A stretch of 64,000 nucleotides of DNA from NCBI RefSeq assembly GCF_001044395.1, contig NZ_JANU01000012.1, positions 1 to 64,000 on the forward strand. The letters run 5' to 3'. This stretch comes from Caenimonas sp. SL110 (GTDB taxonomy: Bacteria; Pseudomonadota; Gammaproteobacteria; Burkholderiales; Burkholderiaceae_C). The notes below the pieces were generated by a model that did no database searches, was not told the DNA's origin, and saw nothing but the letters and a program-made list of their open reading frames with translations. The position numbers and the translations under genes were made by a program. Each line of letters opens with the position of its first letter. Within the stretch, counting starts at the first letter, position 1. Below, one piece after another: positions 39,203-48,929 of this stretch.

Positions 39203-40201
39203 TCACGCTGCCGGCCCCGGCACGAAAACATCACTGAAGAAGTGATGCGGGTCCAGCCCACGCTCTTGCACGCAGGCGCTCTTGACCGAAGCCACCATCC
39301 CCGGCGAGCCGCAGCAATACACCTCATGCCCCGCGAGTGACGGGCAGTTGGCACGCACCGCATCATCCACCCGCCCCGCAAATCCACCCAGCGCCGCGGC
39401 GTCGGCGGGGTCTTCGATGGCAGCGATGAAGTTGAAACCCGGCAGCATCTTTTTCCATTTTTCGACTGCCGGCATCAGGTAGAGACCCGCGCGGTTGCGT
39501 CCACCCCAGATCAGCGTGACAGGCCGCTTGATGCCCTTCTTCAGCATGTCGTCGAGCAGCGACTTCACCGGCGCAAACCCGGTGCCGCCAACCACGCACA
39601 GCATCGGACCCTGCGCTTTTTCCTTCAGCTCGAAACTCCCGTAAGGCAGTTCAACCTGCAGCAGGTCGCCGCTCTTGAGGTTGGGCACGATCTGAGTGAA
39701 CCGCCCGCCCGCCACGTGACGGATGTGCAGCTGCAGCATGTCGCTCTCGTGCGGAGGATTTGCCATCGAATACGAGCGGCGGCTGCCGTCTGGCAGAGCT
39801 ACCTGCAGGTACTGTCCTGCCTTGAAGCGCGCGCGCTGTCCAGCGGGCAACCGCAGCTGCAGCACGTTCACGTCTTGCGCCGCCAGCGTGTTGCGGAACA
39901 CCTTGACGGTGAAGGTCTTGCGCGCGTCGGGGTCCACGCGATGCCAGGCCTCGGGCACGATTTCCAGGTCTGACTGTGGATGGCACTGGCAAAACAGCTG
40001 CTTACCAGGCGGCGTGACATCACCGGCGGGTGGGCACTCCACCTCCCCGGCGGAAACCGCTCCCGCGCAGTTGCCGCACACGCCCTTGCGGCACGAGTAA
40101 GGCATCTCGATGCCGGCCTTCAGCGCGGCGTCCAGGATGTTCTGGTTGCCTTCGCAGGCGAAGCTCACGTCAGTGCCGGCGATGCGGATTCGATAAGTCA
40201 T
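39203..40201 (-). CDS. tphA1: terephthalate 1,2-dioxygenase reductase component (TphA1-like)
   Basis: A 332-residue reductase feeding electrons from NAD(P)H to a Rieske oxygenase. The N-terminal plant-type 2Fe-2S domain has Cys-x4-Cys-x2-Cys in [11 protein letters not shown] and the fourth Cys in LFCQC. The FAD-binding RSYSMANPP and the NAD-binding GGTGFAP follow. Length (Comamonas TphA1 about 336) and position as the last gene of a tph-like operon support the name. It overlaps tphB by four bases. Confidence 0.85.
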   Translation of the reverse strand: MTYRIRIAGTDVSFACEGNQNILDAALKAGIEMPYSCRKGVCGNCAGAVSAGEVECPPAGDVTPPGKQLFCQCHPQSDLEIVPEAWHRVDPDARKTFTVKVFRNTLAAQDVNVLQLRLPAGQRARFKAGQYLQVALPDGSRRSYSMANPPHESDMLQLHIRHVAGGRFTQIVPNLKSGDLLQVELPYGSFELKEKAQGPMLCVVGGTGFAPVKSLLDDMLKKGIKRPVTLIWGGRNRAGLYLMPAVEKWKKMLPGFNFIAAIEDPADAAALGGFAGRVDDAVRANCPSLAGHEVYCCGSPGMVASVKSACVQERGLDPHHFFSDVFVPGPAA

Positions 40202-41148
40202 GCGCTCACCCCGCCCAGCAACCGCAGGCTGCGCAAAAGGGCATCGGGCTTGGCCAGGCCCTTGCCGGCAATGTCCATGGCACTGCCATGCCCGGTACTC
40301 GCCAGCACGACTTCAGCCCCGATGGAGATTGCGCTGGCCGCCTGCGGCGCGAGCATCTTCACCGGAATATGCCCCTGGTCATGCAGCATCGCGACGTACA
40401 GGTCGTGCTTGCGGTCGGCCAGCAGCACGTCGGCGCCCAGGGGGCCGGTGATGTCAATGCCCGACTCCCGCAATTGCCGCGCGGCAGGGACCACCAGGTC
40501 TTCATCCTCGGGGCCGAACAGGCGTCCTTCAGAGGCGTGCGGATTGATGCCGAAAAGCGCCACTTTGGGCTGGTCCAATCCGAGCATGTGGCAAGCGCGC
40601 AGTCCGGCGTGTGTGGCCGCCATGACGAGTTCAGGTGTGATGCGAGCAAGCGCCGTGGAGACACTCTCATGCAGCGTGACATGCACGATGCGCAGCCCTC
40701 CACCCACCAACATCAGGAAAACGCTGTCCTGCGGCTGCCCGCACGCTCGCGCGAGCAGTGACGGATAGCCACTGAACTCGATGCCTGCCTGCGCGATTGC
40801 GGTTTCGTGGTGCGGCCCCGCGACGACCGCGTCGAACTCACCGCTGCGGCACGCCTGGATCGCGGCCGTGGCGGAAGCCACGGTGCTTTCGCCTGCGGCA
40901 GCGTTGATCTCACCTGGCTTGAATGCCGACGCCGGCAATTCGCCCGCCGGACGCACTCGCGCCTCGCGCAGCACCTCGCCCAGTCCCAGTCGCGTGGCTG
41001 TCTGCGCCAGCACGTCGGCAGGGCCGAACACGGTGATGCTCAACGCGCGCTCGTCTTTCAGCGCGGCCAGCGCCTTCAACACGATCTCGGGCCCGATCCC
41101 GTTGGGATCGCCGACCGAAAGCGCAATGCGGCGTGCAGGACCTGTCAC
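40198..41148 (-). CDS. tphB: dihydrodiol dehydrogenase, PdxA family (TphB-like)
   Basis: A 316-residue PdxA-family dehydrogenase. In tph operons TphB oxidises and decarboxylates the terephthalate cis-diol (1,2-dihydroxy-3,5-cyclohexadiene-1,4-dicarboxylate) to protocatechuate. Signatures: [53 protein letters not shown] and [12 protein letters not shown], which match TphB as I remember it. Start is GTG at 41148, overlapping tphA3 by four bases. By sequence alone it could be taken for PdxA; the operon decides. Confidence 0.85.
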   Translation of the reverse strand: MTGPARRIALSVGDPNGIGPEIVLKALAALKDERALSITVFGPADVLAQTATRLGLGEVLREARVRPAGELPASAFKPGEINAAAGESTVASATAAIQACRSGEFDAVVAGPHHETAIAQAGIEFSGYPSLLARACGQPQDSVFLMLVGGGLRIVHVTLHESVSTALARITPELVMAATHAGLRACHMLGLDQPKVALFGINPHASEGRLFGPEDEDLVVPAARQLRESGIDITGPLGADVLLADRKHDLYVAMLHDQGHIPVKMLAPQAASAISIGAEVVLASTGHGSAMDIAGKGLAKPDALLRSLRLLGGVSA

Positions 41149-41615
41149 AGCGGCAGCGCCAGCAGCGTGTCGGTCACCGTGCTGTCGCACACAGCGACGC
41201 GTTCGGCCAGCAGCAGCTGTCCATTGGTGAACACAAAGCGGTCCAGGTACTCGCCAGTGACGAACAGCGAAGTCTCCCCCGTGTGCATGATGCGCGCCAC
41301 CATGAACGGCGTGCGAGCCGTGGCGGCCTTGTCGTCCGCGGTCTCGATCAGCGGGATGCCCAGCAGATGCCGGTAGCGGTGAGCCTCGTAAATGTTGGCT
41401 TCGCGCAGTGCTGCGATACGGTCTTCCAGCATGGCGCGCGAATCGGCATAGACGATGCCGGCAGGAAGGCCATCGCGCTCGTTCTCGACGTTGGTGATGC
41501 GGTACTTGCACTGCTCGCAGAAAAATCCTGGCCAGAGTTCAAGCGCGCCACTGTCGATCGCCTGCGCATAACGCGCATTGAAGGCGCAAAGGGACATGAG
41601 GTCGATCATGGTCAT
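41145..41615 (-). CDS. tphA3: terephthalate dioxygenase small subunit (TphA3-like)
   Basis: A 156-residue beta subunit of a ring-hydroxylating dioxygenase (NTF2-like fold). Segments [35 protein letters not shown] and [16 protein letters not shown] match TphA3 as I remember it. Length about 154 in Comamonas. It is structural, joining the alpha subunits. Overlaps tphA2 and tphB by four bases each. Confidence 0.87.
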   Translation of the reverse strand: MTMIDLMSLCAFNARYAQAIDSGALELWPGFFCEQCKYRITNVENERDGLPAGIVYADSRAMLEDRIAALREANIYEAHRYRHLLGIPLIETADDKAATARTPFMVARIMHTGETSLFVTGEYLDRFVFTNGQLLLAERVAVCDSTVTDTLLALPL

Positions 41616-42844
41616 GCCTCCATGTGCGCGCGGTAGGCTTTCCAGAAGCCGCGCACGGATGTCTCGGTAGCGCGACCTTCGCTGGAACCCGTGTCGTCGC
41701 CACCCATTTCAACCACCGCGTCGCGGTCATGCGCGCCGGCGATGCCGCGCTGCACGAAGCCGCCCACGGCGCCGTCTTCCATCGAGATGAACCCTGCCGG
41801 TCCCACCAGGTTCAGCTGCTTGAGCCGCACGGTGCGCTGCTCGGGCGTGTCGTCCGTGTAGCCGATGTAAGTCCAGTTCAGCTCGGAACGCTCGACGCTC
41901 TTGGGCAGAAGCTGGCGCACCGCCAGGCAGTTCTGGATCTGCTGCAGCACGAAGCCGGGAAACACCGACAGGATCTGCAGCGTGATGCCGTCGTCGTACT
42001 CGGTAAAGCCGGCCAGCACACTGGGGTCCTTCAGCCGGTACTGCGCGTCATCCGAGCGCAACCCCTGCTCCTTGTACGAGGCATCGGCTGCGCCAGGATC
42101 GATCATCGAGAAGCTCACATGGTGGCCGCCCGACTCATCGACGATCACGCCACCTTTTTGCGAGAGTCGGTTGAGCTCGAATGTGGTGAAGAACAGGTGC
42201 AGCAGGCTCGCGTGGTAGCTGTCCTTGACGTTTTCGAAGTACAGCTTCCAGTTGTTGGGCAGCGCCTGCGTGAACCGGCCGATCACTTCCACCGGCTTGT
42301 GCAGCACGCGTTCGATGCGCGCGCAGATCTCAGGACCCAGATATTCCTCGATCGGCGCAACATCTTCGCTGAAGCTGCCGAACACCAGGCCGCAATAGAC
42401 CGCCACCATCAGCTTGCGCGGGCCGTGTTCTTCCTTGCAGAAGGTTGCCGGCATGCCGCCCTGCCCCTTCACGCCCTTTTCGAATGCGACGCCGGTCAGG
42501 TCCCCCTGTCGGTTGTAGCTCCACGCGTGATACACGCACTGGAAATTCTCGGCCGCCTTCCCCGACTTTTCCAGCACGATCAGCGCGCCGCGGTGGGCGC
42601 AGCGGTTCTCGAACGCATAGATCTCGCCGTCGTCGTCCCTGACCACCACCACCGGCGTTTCGCCGACGAAAGTGGTCCGGTAGTCGCCAGGGCCGGGCAG
42701 TTCCGCGTCCAGGCAAAGGTAGTTCCAGGTCGCGCCGCGGTAGATGCGCTCCTGCTCGTCGTGCGCGGTCTGCCTGTCGCTGTAGAGCTCGAATGGCACG
42801 CGGGTCAGGCCCGGGCTCTTCCAATGGATGGTCTGTTCTTGCAT
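41612..42844 (-). CDS. tphA2: terephthalate 1,2-dioxygenase large subunit (TphA2-like)
   Basis: A 410-residue Rieske oxygenase alpha subunit (413 in Comamonas). Rieske ligands Cys82, His84, Cys103, His106; mononuclear iron ligands Asp208-x2-His211-x4-His216 (DSYHASLLH) and Asp357. Residues Ser244, Arg310 and Arg391 line up, one position shifted, with those I recall as binding the terephthalate carboxylates in the Comamonas enzyme. The C-terminal [13 protein letters not shown] matches too. This makes terephthalate the leading substrate. The operon order tphC-A2-A3-B-A1 agrees. Confidence 0.88.
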   Translation of the reverse strand: MQEQTIHWKSPGLTRVPFELYSDRQTAHDEQERIYRGATWNYLCLDAELPGPGDYRTTFVGETPVVVVRDDDGEIYAFENRCAHRGALIVLEKSGKAAENFQCVYHAWSYNRQGDLTGVAFEKGVKGQGGMPATFCKEEHGPRKLMVAVYCGLVFGSFSEDVAPIEEYLGPEICARIERVLHKPVEVIGRFTQALPNNWKLYFENVKDSYHASLLHLFFTTFELNRLSQKGGVIVDESGGHHVSFSMIDPGAADASYKEQGLRSDDAQYRLKDPSVLAGFTEYDDGITLQILSVFPGFVLQQIQNCLAVRQLLPKSVERSELNWTYIGYTDDTPEQRTVRLKQLNLVGPAGFISMEDGAVGGFVQRGIAGAHDRDAVVEMGGDDTGSSEGRATETSVRGFWKAYRAHMEA

Positions 42845-42850
42845 ATGGGG

Positions 42851-43825
42851 TTACTCCACGGTCACGCTGGCGCTCTTGACGACCTTGCTCCACTTGTCCG
42901 ATTCATTGCGTATGAACTGCGCGGTCTTCTCGGGTGTCCAGCCGCCGGGAACCGCGCCCTGTTCGAGGAATCGCTGCCTCACGTCGGGCGCCGCGAGGGC
43001 CGACGAGAAATGCCGGTGCGCATATGCCACAGCGTCCTTGGGCGTGCCCGGTGGCGCCACCATGGTGAAGAACGTGACAGCTTCCATGTTCACCCCGGAT
43101 TCGCGCAAGGTGGGCACTTGCGGCAGGATCGGCGAACGCTCCTCATCGGCCACTGCCAGTATCCGCAACTTGCCGGCGTTGTGGTGCTGCGCCGAGGAGC
43201 TGATGTTGTCGAAGAAGATGTCGACATTGCCGCCCAGGATGTCCACCAGCGCGGGTGCGGTGCCCTTGTAAGGCACGTGGATCATCTTCACGCCCGTCTG
43301 CTGCATGAACATGCTGGCCGTCAGGTGTGATGTGGACCCGTTGCCTTGCGATGCATAGCTCACCTTGTCGGGATTGGCCCTGGCGTACGCGACGAGTTCG
43401 GCCACGGTCTTGACCGGCAGCTTGTTGCTCACGGCCAGCACGTTCGGCACGGTGGCGATCACGGTCACCGGCACCCATTTGGTGGGATCGAACGCAAGTG
43501 ACTTGTACAAGTGGTGATTGATAGCGATCGGGCCGGGCGGCGAGACCAGGAAGGTGGTGCCGTCCGGATCGGAACGGGCCACAAACTCTGCGCCGATATT
43601 GCCGCCTGCACCCGTCTTGTTCTCCACCACGACACCTGCGGGGAAGGCTGCGCGCACCTTTTCGGCCAGGATGCGCGGCAGCACGTCTGCCGTGCCTCCT
43701 GCGGGAAAGGGCACGATCAGCCTGACCGGCTTGGCCGGCTGTGCAAATGCAAATCGACCGATGGAAGCGGCTGCCACCGAGGCGCCAAGCGCCAGGATGG
43801 TTCGTCGCGGGAAGTATCGGTTCAT
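42851..43825 (-). CDS. tphC: TTT/Bug-type solute receptor (TphC-like)
   Basis: A 324-residue periplasmic binding protein of the tripartite tricarboxylate transporter (Bug) family. A Tat-like signal has Arg7-Arg8 (YFPRRTILALG) and ends near RFAFAQ. The Bug core begins KPVRLIVPFPAGGTADV. In tph operons the first gene encodes TphC, which captures terephthalate and delivers it to TctA/TctB encoded elsewhere. Start at ATG 43825 with AAGGA six bases upstream. Specificity inferred from context. Confidence 0.8.
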   Translation of the reverse strand: MNRYFPRRTILALGASVAAASIGRFAFAQPAKPVRLIVPFPAGGTADVLPRILAEKVRAAFPAGVVVENKTGAGGNIGAEFVARSDPDGTTFLVSPPGPIAINHHLYKSLAFDPTKWVPVTVIATVPNVLAVSNKLPVKTVAELVAYARANPDKVSYASQGNGSTSHLTASMFMQQTGVKMIHVPYKGTAPALVDILGGNVDIFFDNISSSAQHHNAGKLRILAVADEERSPILPQVPTLRESGVNMEAVTFFTMVAPPGTPKDAVAYAHRHFSSALAAPDVRQRFLEQGAVPGGWTPEKTAQFIRNESDKWSKVVKSASVTVE

Positions 43826-43942
43826 GGTTGAGTCCTTTTCTTGATTGAATGTCCGGGTCATACGCCCAGGTGCTCGTTGAGCAATGCGGGCTGGGCGCGC
43901 AGCGTGATGGCGCGCCAGAGAGCCGCGAGTTTCCTTTCCGCT

Positions 43943-43987
43943 TTGATATAGGTCAATGAAAACGGTAGTATTGTTCGTATACCGAAC
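43943..43987 (+). promoter_or_regulatory. tphR promoter and overlapping IclR-type operator
   Basis: TTGATA (43943-43948), a 17-bp spacer and TAGTAT (43966-43971) form a good sigma-70 promoter for tphR. Immediately downstream, GTTCG-TATAC-CGAAC (43973-43987) is a perfect inverted repeat of the type bound by IclR regulators. It lies over the expected transcription start, so TphR probably represses itself and controls the divergent operon. Confidence 0.65.
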
Positions 43988-43999
43988 TCTTAGATCGAA

Positions 44000-44794
44000 A
44001 TGAACGATTCACAGTACCAAGAAGGTCCTCAATCCGTCAAAAGCGATGACAAGGAATATGTGATGGGGCTTGAGAAAGGTCTCGCGGTCATTGAAGCCTT
44101 TGGCATCAACAAGGGCCCGCTCACGCTGACGCAGGCATCGGAGATCACGGGTCACACCAAGGCCGCCGTGCGCCGCAGCCTGCTGACACTGTGCAAGCTC
44201 GGGTACGCGGTCCAGGCCGGACGGTATTTCCGGCTGGCGCCGCGGTCGCTGCGCCTGGGTCATGCCTACGTGGCTTCGGACCCACTGGCGAAAGTGGCAC
44301 AGCCGATCCTGGAGATGACCAGCGAACGCACACAGGAATCCTCCTCGATCGCTGTGCTCGATTCACAGGACGCCGTGTTCATCGCACGGTCGACGCATCG
44401 GCGAAGCCTGTCGAGTGGTCTGGGCGTTGGTGCGCGACTGCCGGCGTATTGCAGTGCAACCGGCCGGGTGCTTCTGTCGGAGAAGGATCCGTCGGAAGTC
44501 GAGTTCATCCTCAACCGGATGTCGCGTCCCACGCTCACGCCGCACACGCAGACGCGCGTGCAGTCGGTCCTGGACGAAATCTCACTCGTTCAAACGCGCG
44601 GGTACTCGATCAATGACGAGGAACTGGAACTCGGCTTGCGGTCCATCGCAGTGCCGATCCGAAACGGGCAGGGCGAGCTGATCGCAGCCATGAGTCTGTC
44701 GGTGTCGACCAGCCGCATGACCAGGCAGGAGGTTGTGGACCGCCTGCTACCCGAGCTGGAAAATGCGCGCCGCAACTTCGCCACAATTTTGTAG
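44000..44794 (+). CDS. tphR: IclR-family regulator (TphR-like)
   Basis: A 264-residue IclR-family regulator. The winged HTH is at about 20-85 (LTLTQASEITGHTKAAVRRS), followed by the effector domain (LSSGLGVGARLPAYCSATGRVLL). It resembles the PcaR/PobR branch. It is transcribed away from the tph-like operon, as TphR is in Comamonas, and is expected to activate that operon when terephthalate is present. Confidence 0.83.
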   Translation: MNDSQYQEGPQSVKSDDKEYVMGLEKGLAVIEAFGINKGPLTLTQASEITGHTKAAVRRSLLTLCKLGYAVQAGRYFRLAPRSLRLGHAYVASDPLAKVAQPILEMTSERTQESSSIAVLDSQDAVFIARSTHRRSLSSGLGVGARLPAYCSATGRVLLSEKDPSEVEFILNRMSRPTLTPHTQTRVQSVLDEISLVQTRGYSINDEELELGLRSIAVPIRNGQGELIAAMSLSVSTSRMTRQEVVDRLLPELENARRNFATIL

Positions 44795-44806
44795 CCGGGA
44801 CCCGTT

Positions 44807-46360
44807 TCAGGCCGGCACATAACGCTGGCGCAGCACCCGATGCAGGATCTTGCCGGTAGCAGTGCGCGGCATCTCCGCGTCGCCGATAAAACTCACCACC
44901 ACCGGACACTTGAAACTCGCCAGGCGCTGCTTGCACCACGCGCGCAACTCGTCCGCCGTGGCCGTCTGGCCTTCGTGCAGTACCACCACCGCCTGCACCG
45001 CCTCACCCCACTTCTCGTGCGGCACACCGATGACGGCCACGTCTTTCACCGCCGGATTCGCACCGAGCACGCCTTCCACTTCTGACGGATACACGTTCTC
45101 ACCGCCGCTGATGATCATGTTGCTCTTGCGGTCCACCAGCCAGATGTAGCCGTCGGAATCGCGCCGCGCCATGTCGCCCACGGTGCACCAGTCGCCGCGA
45201 AACGCCTCTGCGCTTTTCTCGGGCAGCTTCCAGTAGCCGTCGAACACATACGAGGTGCGCGAATAAAGCTCACCGACTTCTCCGTCAGCGACTTCATTGC
45301 CTTCAGGGTCGAGCAGGCGGATCGCACCCGTGCCCGCCCACTCGCGTCCTACCGAACCCAGCTTTTCCAGCTGCTCGTGCGGACGCAGCAAGGTCACCCA
45401 GCCATGCTCGGTCGATCCGTACAGCTCGTAGAGCCGGCTGTTGCTGAAGTAGTTGAGGACGCCGCGCTTGGTGTCGGCCCGTGCCGGGGCCGATGAGATG
45501 AGCAGCTTGCCCACGCTGGACACGTCGTATTTGCTGCGCACCGCCTCGGGCAACGCCAGCACCATGATGTAGTGGGTCGGCACCAGCGATGTAAAAGTCA
45601 CCTTCTCTTGCGCGAGCGTGCGCACCAGCGCTTCAGCGTCAAAGCTGCGCCTGTCGTCGATCACGATGGTCGCGCCCAGGTGCATGAATGTCGTGCCGAA
45701 GTACAGCGAATTCGCGTGGCACAGCGGCATCACGAGCAAGCCGGTGTCGTCGCGCGTGAATCCCATCTCGAGCGCAGTAGCCAGTGCGATCAGGCTGCTC
45801 CCGCCATGCTTGCGGATCGCGCCTTTGGGCCGACCTGTGGTGCCCGATGTGTACATCAGCGCGCACACGTCATCTTGCGTCACGGTCGGCAGCGCGCGCG
45901 CCACATCGCCTTGCGCGATCACCGACTCATAACTGCGCCAGCCGTCGTGAGGCGCATCGCCCAGCGCAATGAAGCGCTGCGTCGCCTGCCCAATCAGGTC
46001 GCGGCTCGCATCCACCGCCTCGCAGAACTCGATGCCGGCGATCACTGCTGCAGCTTCGGCGTCCTGCAGGATGTAGCCCATCTCCGGCGCGGAAAGCCGG
46101 AAGTTCACCGGCACCGCGACCAGGCCGGCACGCGCCAGCGCGACGTACATCTCCAGCCATTCGATGCTGTTTGCCGCGACCAGCCCCACGCGGTCGCCTT
46201 TGGCCAGGCCAAGCCCCAGCAGCCCGCGGGCCAGGCGGCTTGCGCGTGAATCCCACTCGGCAAAGGTCAGGCTGCGACGTGAATCGCGGCCGCCGAGCTT
46301 GTTCGGCGTGAGGCGTGCGTGGGCGGAAATGGCGTCGGCAATCGTGAGCAGGCGAGTCAT
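44807..46360 (-). CDS. acyl-CoA ligase (AMP-binding)
   Basis: A 517-residue adenylate-forming enzyme with YTSGTTGRPKG, LYELYGSTEHG, DRKSNMIISGGENVYPSE and a C-terminal TATGKILHR. Substrate unknown; it may activate an aromatic or hydroxy acid. The start at 46360 was preferred because the longer frame runs into the palindrome. It converges with tphR (12-base gap) and diverges from a TPP enzyme gene. Confidence 0.87.
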   Translation of the reverse strand: MTRLLTIADAISAHARLTPNKLGGRDSRRSLTFAEWDSRASRLARGLLGLGLAKGDRVGLVAANSIEWLEMYVALARAGLVAVPVNFRLSAPEMGYILQDAEAAAVIAGIEFCEAVDASRDLIGQATQRFIALGDAPHDGWRSYESVIAQGDVARALPTVTQDDVCALMYTSGTTGRPKGAIRKHGGSSLIALATALEMGFTRDDTGLLVMPLCHANSLYFGTTFMHLGATIVIDDRRSFDAEALVRTLAQEKVTFTSLVPTHYIMVLALPEAVRSKYDVSSVGKLLISSAPARADTKRGVLNYFSNSRLYELYGSTEHGWVTLLRPHEQLEKLGSVGREWAGTGAIRLLDPEGNEVADGEVGELYSRTSYVFDGYWKLPEKSAEAFRGDWCTVGDMARRDSDGYIWLVDRKSNMIISGGENVYPSEVEGVLGANPAVKDVAVIGVPHEKWGEAVQAVVVLHEGQTATADELRAWCKQRLASFKCPVVVSFIGDAEMPRTATGKILHRVLRQRYVPA

Positions 46361-46390
46361 TTGAAAAGTCGATCCACGGTTGAATTTATG

Positions 46391-46410
46391 GAACTCTGAA
46401 TTCAGAGTTC
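46391..46410. promoter_or_regulatory. 20-bp perfect palindrome between divergent catabolic genes
   Basis: GAACTCTGAATTCAGAGTTC is identical to its reverse complement. It lies between the acyl-CoA ligase and the TPP enzyme, just before TATGAT (46414-46419), a possible -10 of the latter. A dimeric regulator, perhaps the GntR protein encoded at 48229, is a likely binder. Confidence 0.65.
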
Positions 46411-46479
46411 GGTTATGATACGGGCCAGCCCGGCGTTCTGGCAAGTGCCGGCCATCGATCCACCCGAAGGAGACTTGCA

Positions 46480-48219
46480 GTGCCGCTGATGCCCATCCAC
46501 GAACAGTCCGCCGCCGCCGTCATCGCGCGGTTCCTCAAGCAGCGCGGCGTCAAGCGCGTCTATGGTCTTTGCGGCGGGCACATCATGCCGATCTGGATGC
46601 GGCTGGACGCCGAAGGCATCCGCATCGTCGATGTGCGCGACGAGCGCGCTGCGGTCTACATGGCGCACGCCGAAGCACAACTCACGGGCGGATTCGGCGT
46701 GGTGCTGGTCACTGCCGGTCCTGGCGTGACCAACGCGATGACCGGCATTGCCAACGCGCACGTCGCGCGCGTGCCATTGCTCGTGCTCTCGGGCACGCCT
46801 CCCCGCCAGCAGGAAAATCGCGGGGCGCTGCAAGACATGGTGCACACGGACCTGGTGCGATCGGTGACGCGTTATGCGCGCACGGTTCGCGAGCCGTCGC
46901 TGGTCTTGCAGGAACTGGACGAGGCCGTCTCGCGTGCGCTTGGAAGCGGCGGCGAACCGGGCCCGGTTTACCTCGACTTCCCGGTAGACACACTGCGCGC
47001 CGAGGTGCCGCGCGCCGTACAGTTGCCCGAACACTTTGCGACCAAGCGGGCACCGCGCATCGCACCCGATCCGGCGCAGGTGCAAGCGGCTGTAGACCTG
47101 CTGTGGTCGGCCAAACGCCCGCTGTTCATCTCGGGGCGCGGGGCGCAGGGCGCGGGCGAACCACTCGCGCGACTGCTCACGGCGTTGAAGGCGCCCTACC
47201 TCGACACGGGTGAAAGCCGCGGCCTCGTGCCGGAAGATCATCCATCCGTCGTTGCAGCCATGCGCGGCTCGGTCATGAGCCAGGCCGATGTGGTGGTGAC
47301 GGTCGGTCGCAGGCTGGATTTCCAGCTCGCTTACGGCTCGCCGGCTGTGTTCGGTGAAGCGAAATTCCTTCGCATTGCCGATGCCGCATCCGAGATTCGA
47401 GACAACCGGCGAGGGGCGGTGGAGCTGTTTGCCACACCCGCGCTCGCGCTCGAAGCCATCCTTGAAAAAGCGGGCGATCGCCAGGCGGCCACTGATGTGG
47501 AATGGTCAACACAACTGCGCCGCCAGCACGTGGAGCGATCGGACAAACTCGTCACCAGCATGCGCAACGCGCCTGCTGGCAACGACGGGCGCATGCATCC
47601 CAACCGCGCACTGGCTGCGCTGCGTGACGCGCTGCCATCGGATGCGATCGTGGTGGCCGATGGCGGTGATTTCCTGAGCTTCGCACGCGTCGGGCTTCCC
47701 GCTGCGACCTATCTCGATCCGGGCCCGCTCGGCTGCATTGGCGTGGGCACGCCGTTCGGTATCGCTGCATCGCTGGCCTGCCCTGATCGCACCGTCGTCG
47801 TGGCAACCGGCGATGGCGCATTCGGCTTCAACGCGATGGAGATCGACACCGCCGTGCGCCACAAGGCCCCGCTGCTGGTCGTGGTCGCAAACAATGGCTC
47901 CTGGGCCATCGAAGTGCGCGACCAGATCGAAACGCATGGCAAGGTGGTCGGCACGCGGCTGCAATTTGCCGACCATGCCGCCATGGCACGCGCGTTCGGC
48001 ATGTATGCCGAGCGCGTTGAAAAACCCGAAGACCTGCCCGGCGCCATCAAGCGCGCGCTGGCAAACCGCCCTGCCCTGCTCGACGTGGTGGTCACGCCCG
48101 AGGCCGTGTCATCGGACGCGAAATCGGGCCTTGCCTGGGTGCCGGACCTGCAGCCGCTGCAGGCGTGGGACGAAGCCGAGCGCAAGTGGCGCGAAGCCGG
48201 CGCCGATCCAGTCAACTAG
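46480..48219 (+). CDS. ThDP-dependent enzyme of the acetolactate synthase / 2-hydroxyacyl-CoA lyase type
   Basis: A 579-residue thiamine-diphosphate enzyme with three domains. The N-terminal PYR domain has VDVRDERAAVYMAHAEAQLTG with the activating Glu, and VTAGPGVTNAMTG. The C-terminal PP domain has the ThDP-Mg motif GDGAFGFNAME to ANNGSW. The GSW sequence is like oxalyl-CoA decarboxylase/2-hydroxyacyl-CoA lyase members. Being next to an acyl-CoA ligase, it could cleave a 2-hydroxyacyl-CoA. It is not the biosynthetic IlvB, since no small subunit is present. Confidence 0.8.
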   Translation: MPLMPIHEQSAAAVIARFLKQRGVKRVYGLCGGHIMPIWMRLDAEGIRIVDVRDERAAVYMAHAEAQLTGGFGVVLVTAGPGVTNAMTGIANAHVARVPLLVLSGTPPRQQENRGALQDMVHTDLVRSVTRYARTVREPSLVLQELDEAVSRALGSGGEPGPVYLDFPVDTLRAEVPRAVQLPEHFATKRAPRIAPDPAQVQAAVDLLWSAKRPLFISGRGAQGAGEPLARLLTALKAPYLDTGESRGLVPEDHPSVVAAMRGSVMSQADVVVTVGRRLDFQLAYGSPAVFGEAKFLRIADAASEIRDNRRGAVELFATPALALEAILEKAGDRQAATDVEWSTQLRRQHVERSDKLVTSMRNAPAGNDGRMHPNRALAALRDALPSDAIVVADGGDFLSFARVGLPAATYLDPGPLGCIGVGTPFGIAASLACPDRTVVVATGDGAFGFNAMEIDTAVRHKAPLLVVVANNGSWAIEVRDQIETHGKVVGTRLQFADHAAMARAFGMYAERVEKPEDLPGAIKRALANRPALLDVVVTPEAVSSDAKSGLAWVPDLQPLQAWDEAERKWREAGADPVN

Positions 48220-48228
48220 TATCGGGCG

Positions 48229-48903
48229 ATGAAAATTCTCGCCGCCCAACCCAAGCTGGTCGAGCTGGTGCAAGGCGCAATCCTGGCCGAGATCGCGTCG
48301 GGCAAGCTGCCGCCAGGCGCGCGCATCATCCAGGAGCAGATCGCGCAGGAACTCGGCGTGTCACGCCAGCCGGTGCAACAGGCGCTGCTGGTGCTGCGCA
48401 ACCTGGGCGTGCTGCGCGATGCGCCCGGACGTGGATTGCAGGTCGCGCCGCTGGACCTGGACCATGTGCGTAACATGTACGACATGCGCGCTGTGATTGA
48501 AGGCCTCGCCTTTCGCATGGCCGCCGAGCGCAACGCCAAGCGCGCCGCAAAGGAAGGCCCCGCCTTCATCAAGCAGGGTCGCGAAGCCGTGGCGCGCGGC
48601 GACGTCGCGCGCATGATCGAAATCGACATGGCGTTCCATGCATTCATCTATGAGTTGTCGGCCAATCCCTTGATCGCCCCGGCGATGGACACGCACTGGA
48701 CCAACACCCAGCGAGTCATGGGCGAGGTGTTGATGCGCGATGAACGCCCCCGCGACATCTGGGACCAGCACGAAGCCTTGCTGGCTGCAGTCGCTGCGGG
48801 TGATGGCAAGAAGGCCGAGAAACTCGCCCGCGAGCACATCGCGCAGGCAGCGGATTTCATGTTCCACCGCTTGCAGCGCGAACGGGAGCCGGAGCCGGGT
48901 TGA
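48229..48903 (+). CDS. GntR-family (FCD) regulator
   Basis: A 224-residue regulator. The winged HTH (about 1-75) has GARIIQEQIAQELGVSRQPV, typical of GntR; the C-terminal helical FCD domain (about 85-215) has the metal-type residues EIDMAFHAFIYEL and HEALLAAVAAG. It starts 9 bases after the TPP gene and likely controls the ligase/TPP group. Confidence 0.88.
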   Translation: MKILAAQPKLVELVQGAILAEIASGKLPPGARIIQEQIAQELGVSRQPVQQALLVLRNLGVLRDAPGRGLQVAPLDLDHVRNMYDMRAVIEGLAFRMAAERNAKRAAKEGPAFIKQGREAVARGDVARMIEIDMAFHAFIYELSANPLIAPAMDTHWTNTQRVMGEVLMRDERPRDIWDQHEALLAAVAAGDGKKAEKLAREHIAQAADFMFHRLQREREPEPG

Positions 48904-48929
48904 TCGTGTCGGCAGAGCCCGCAGGAGGC

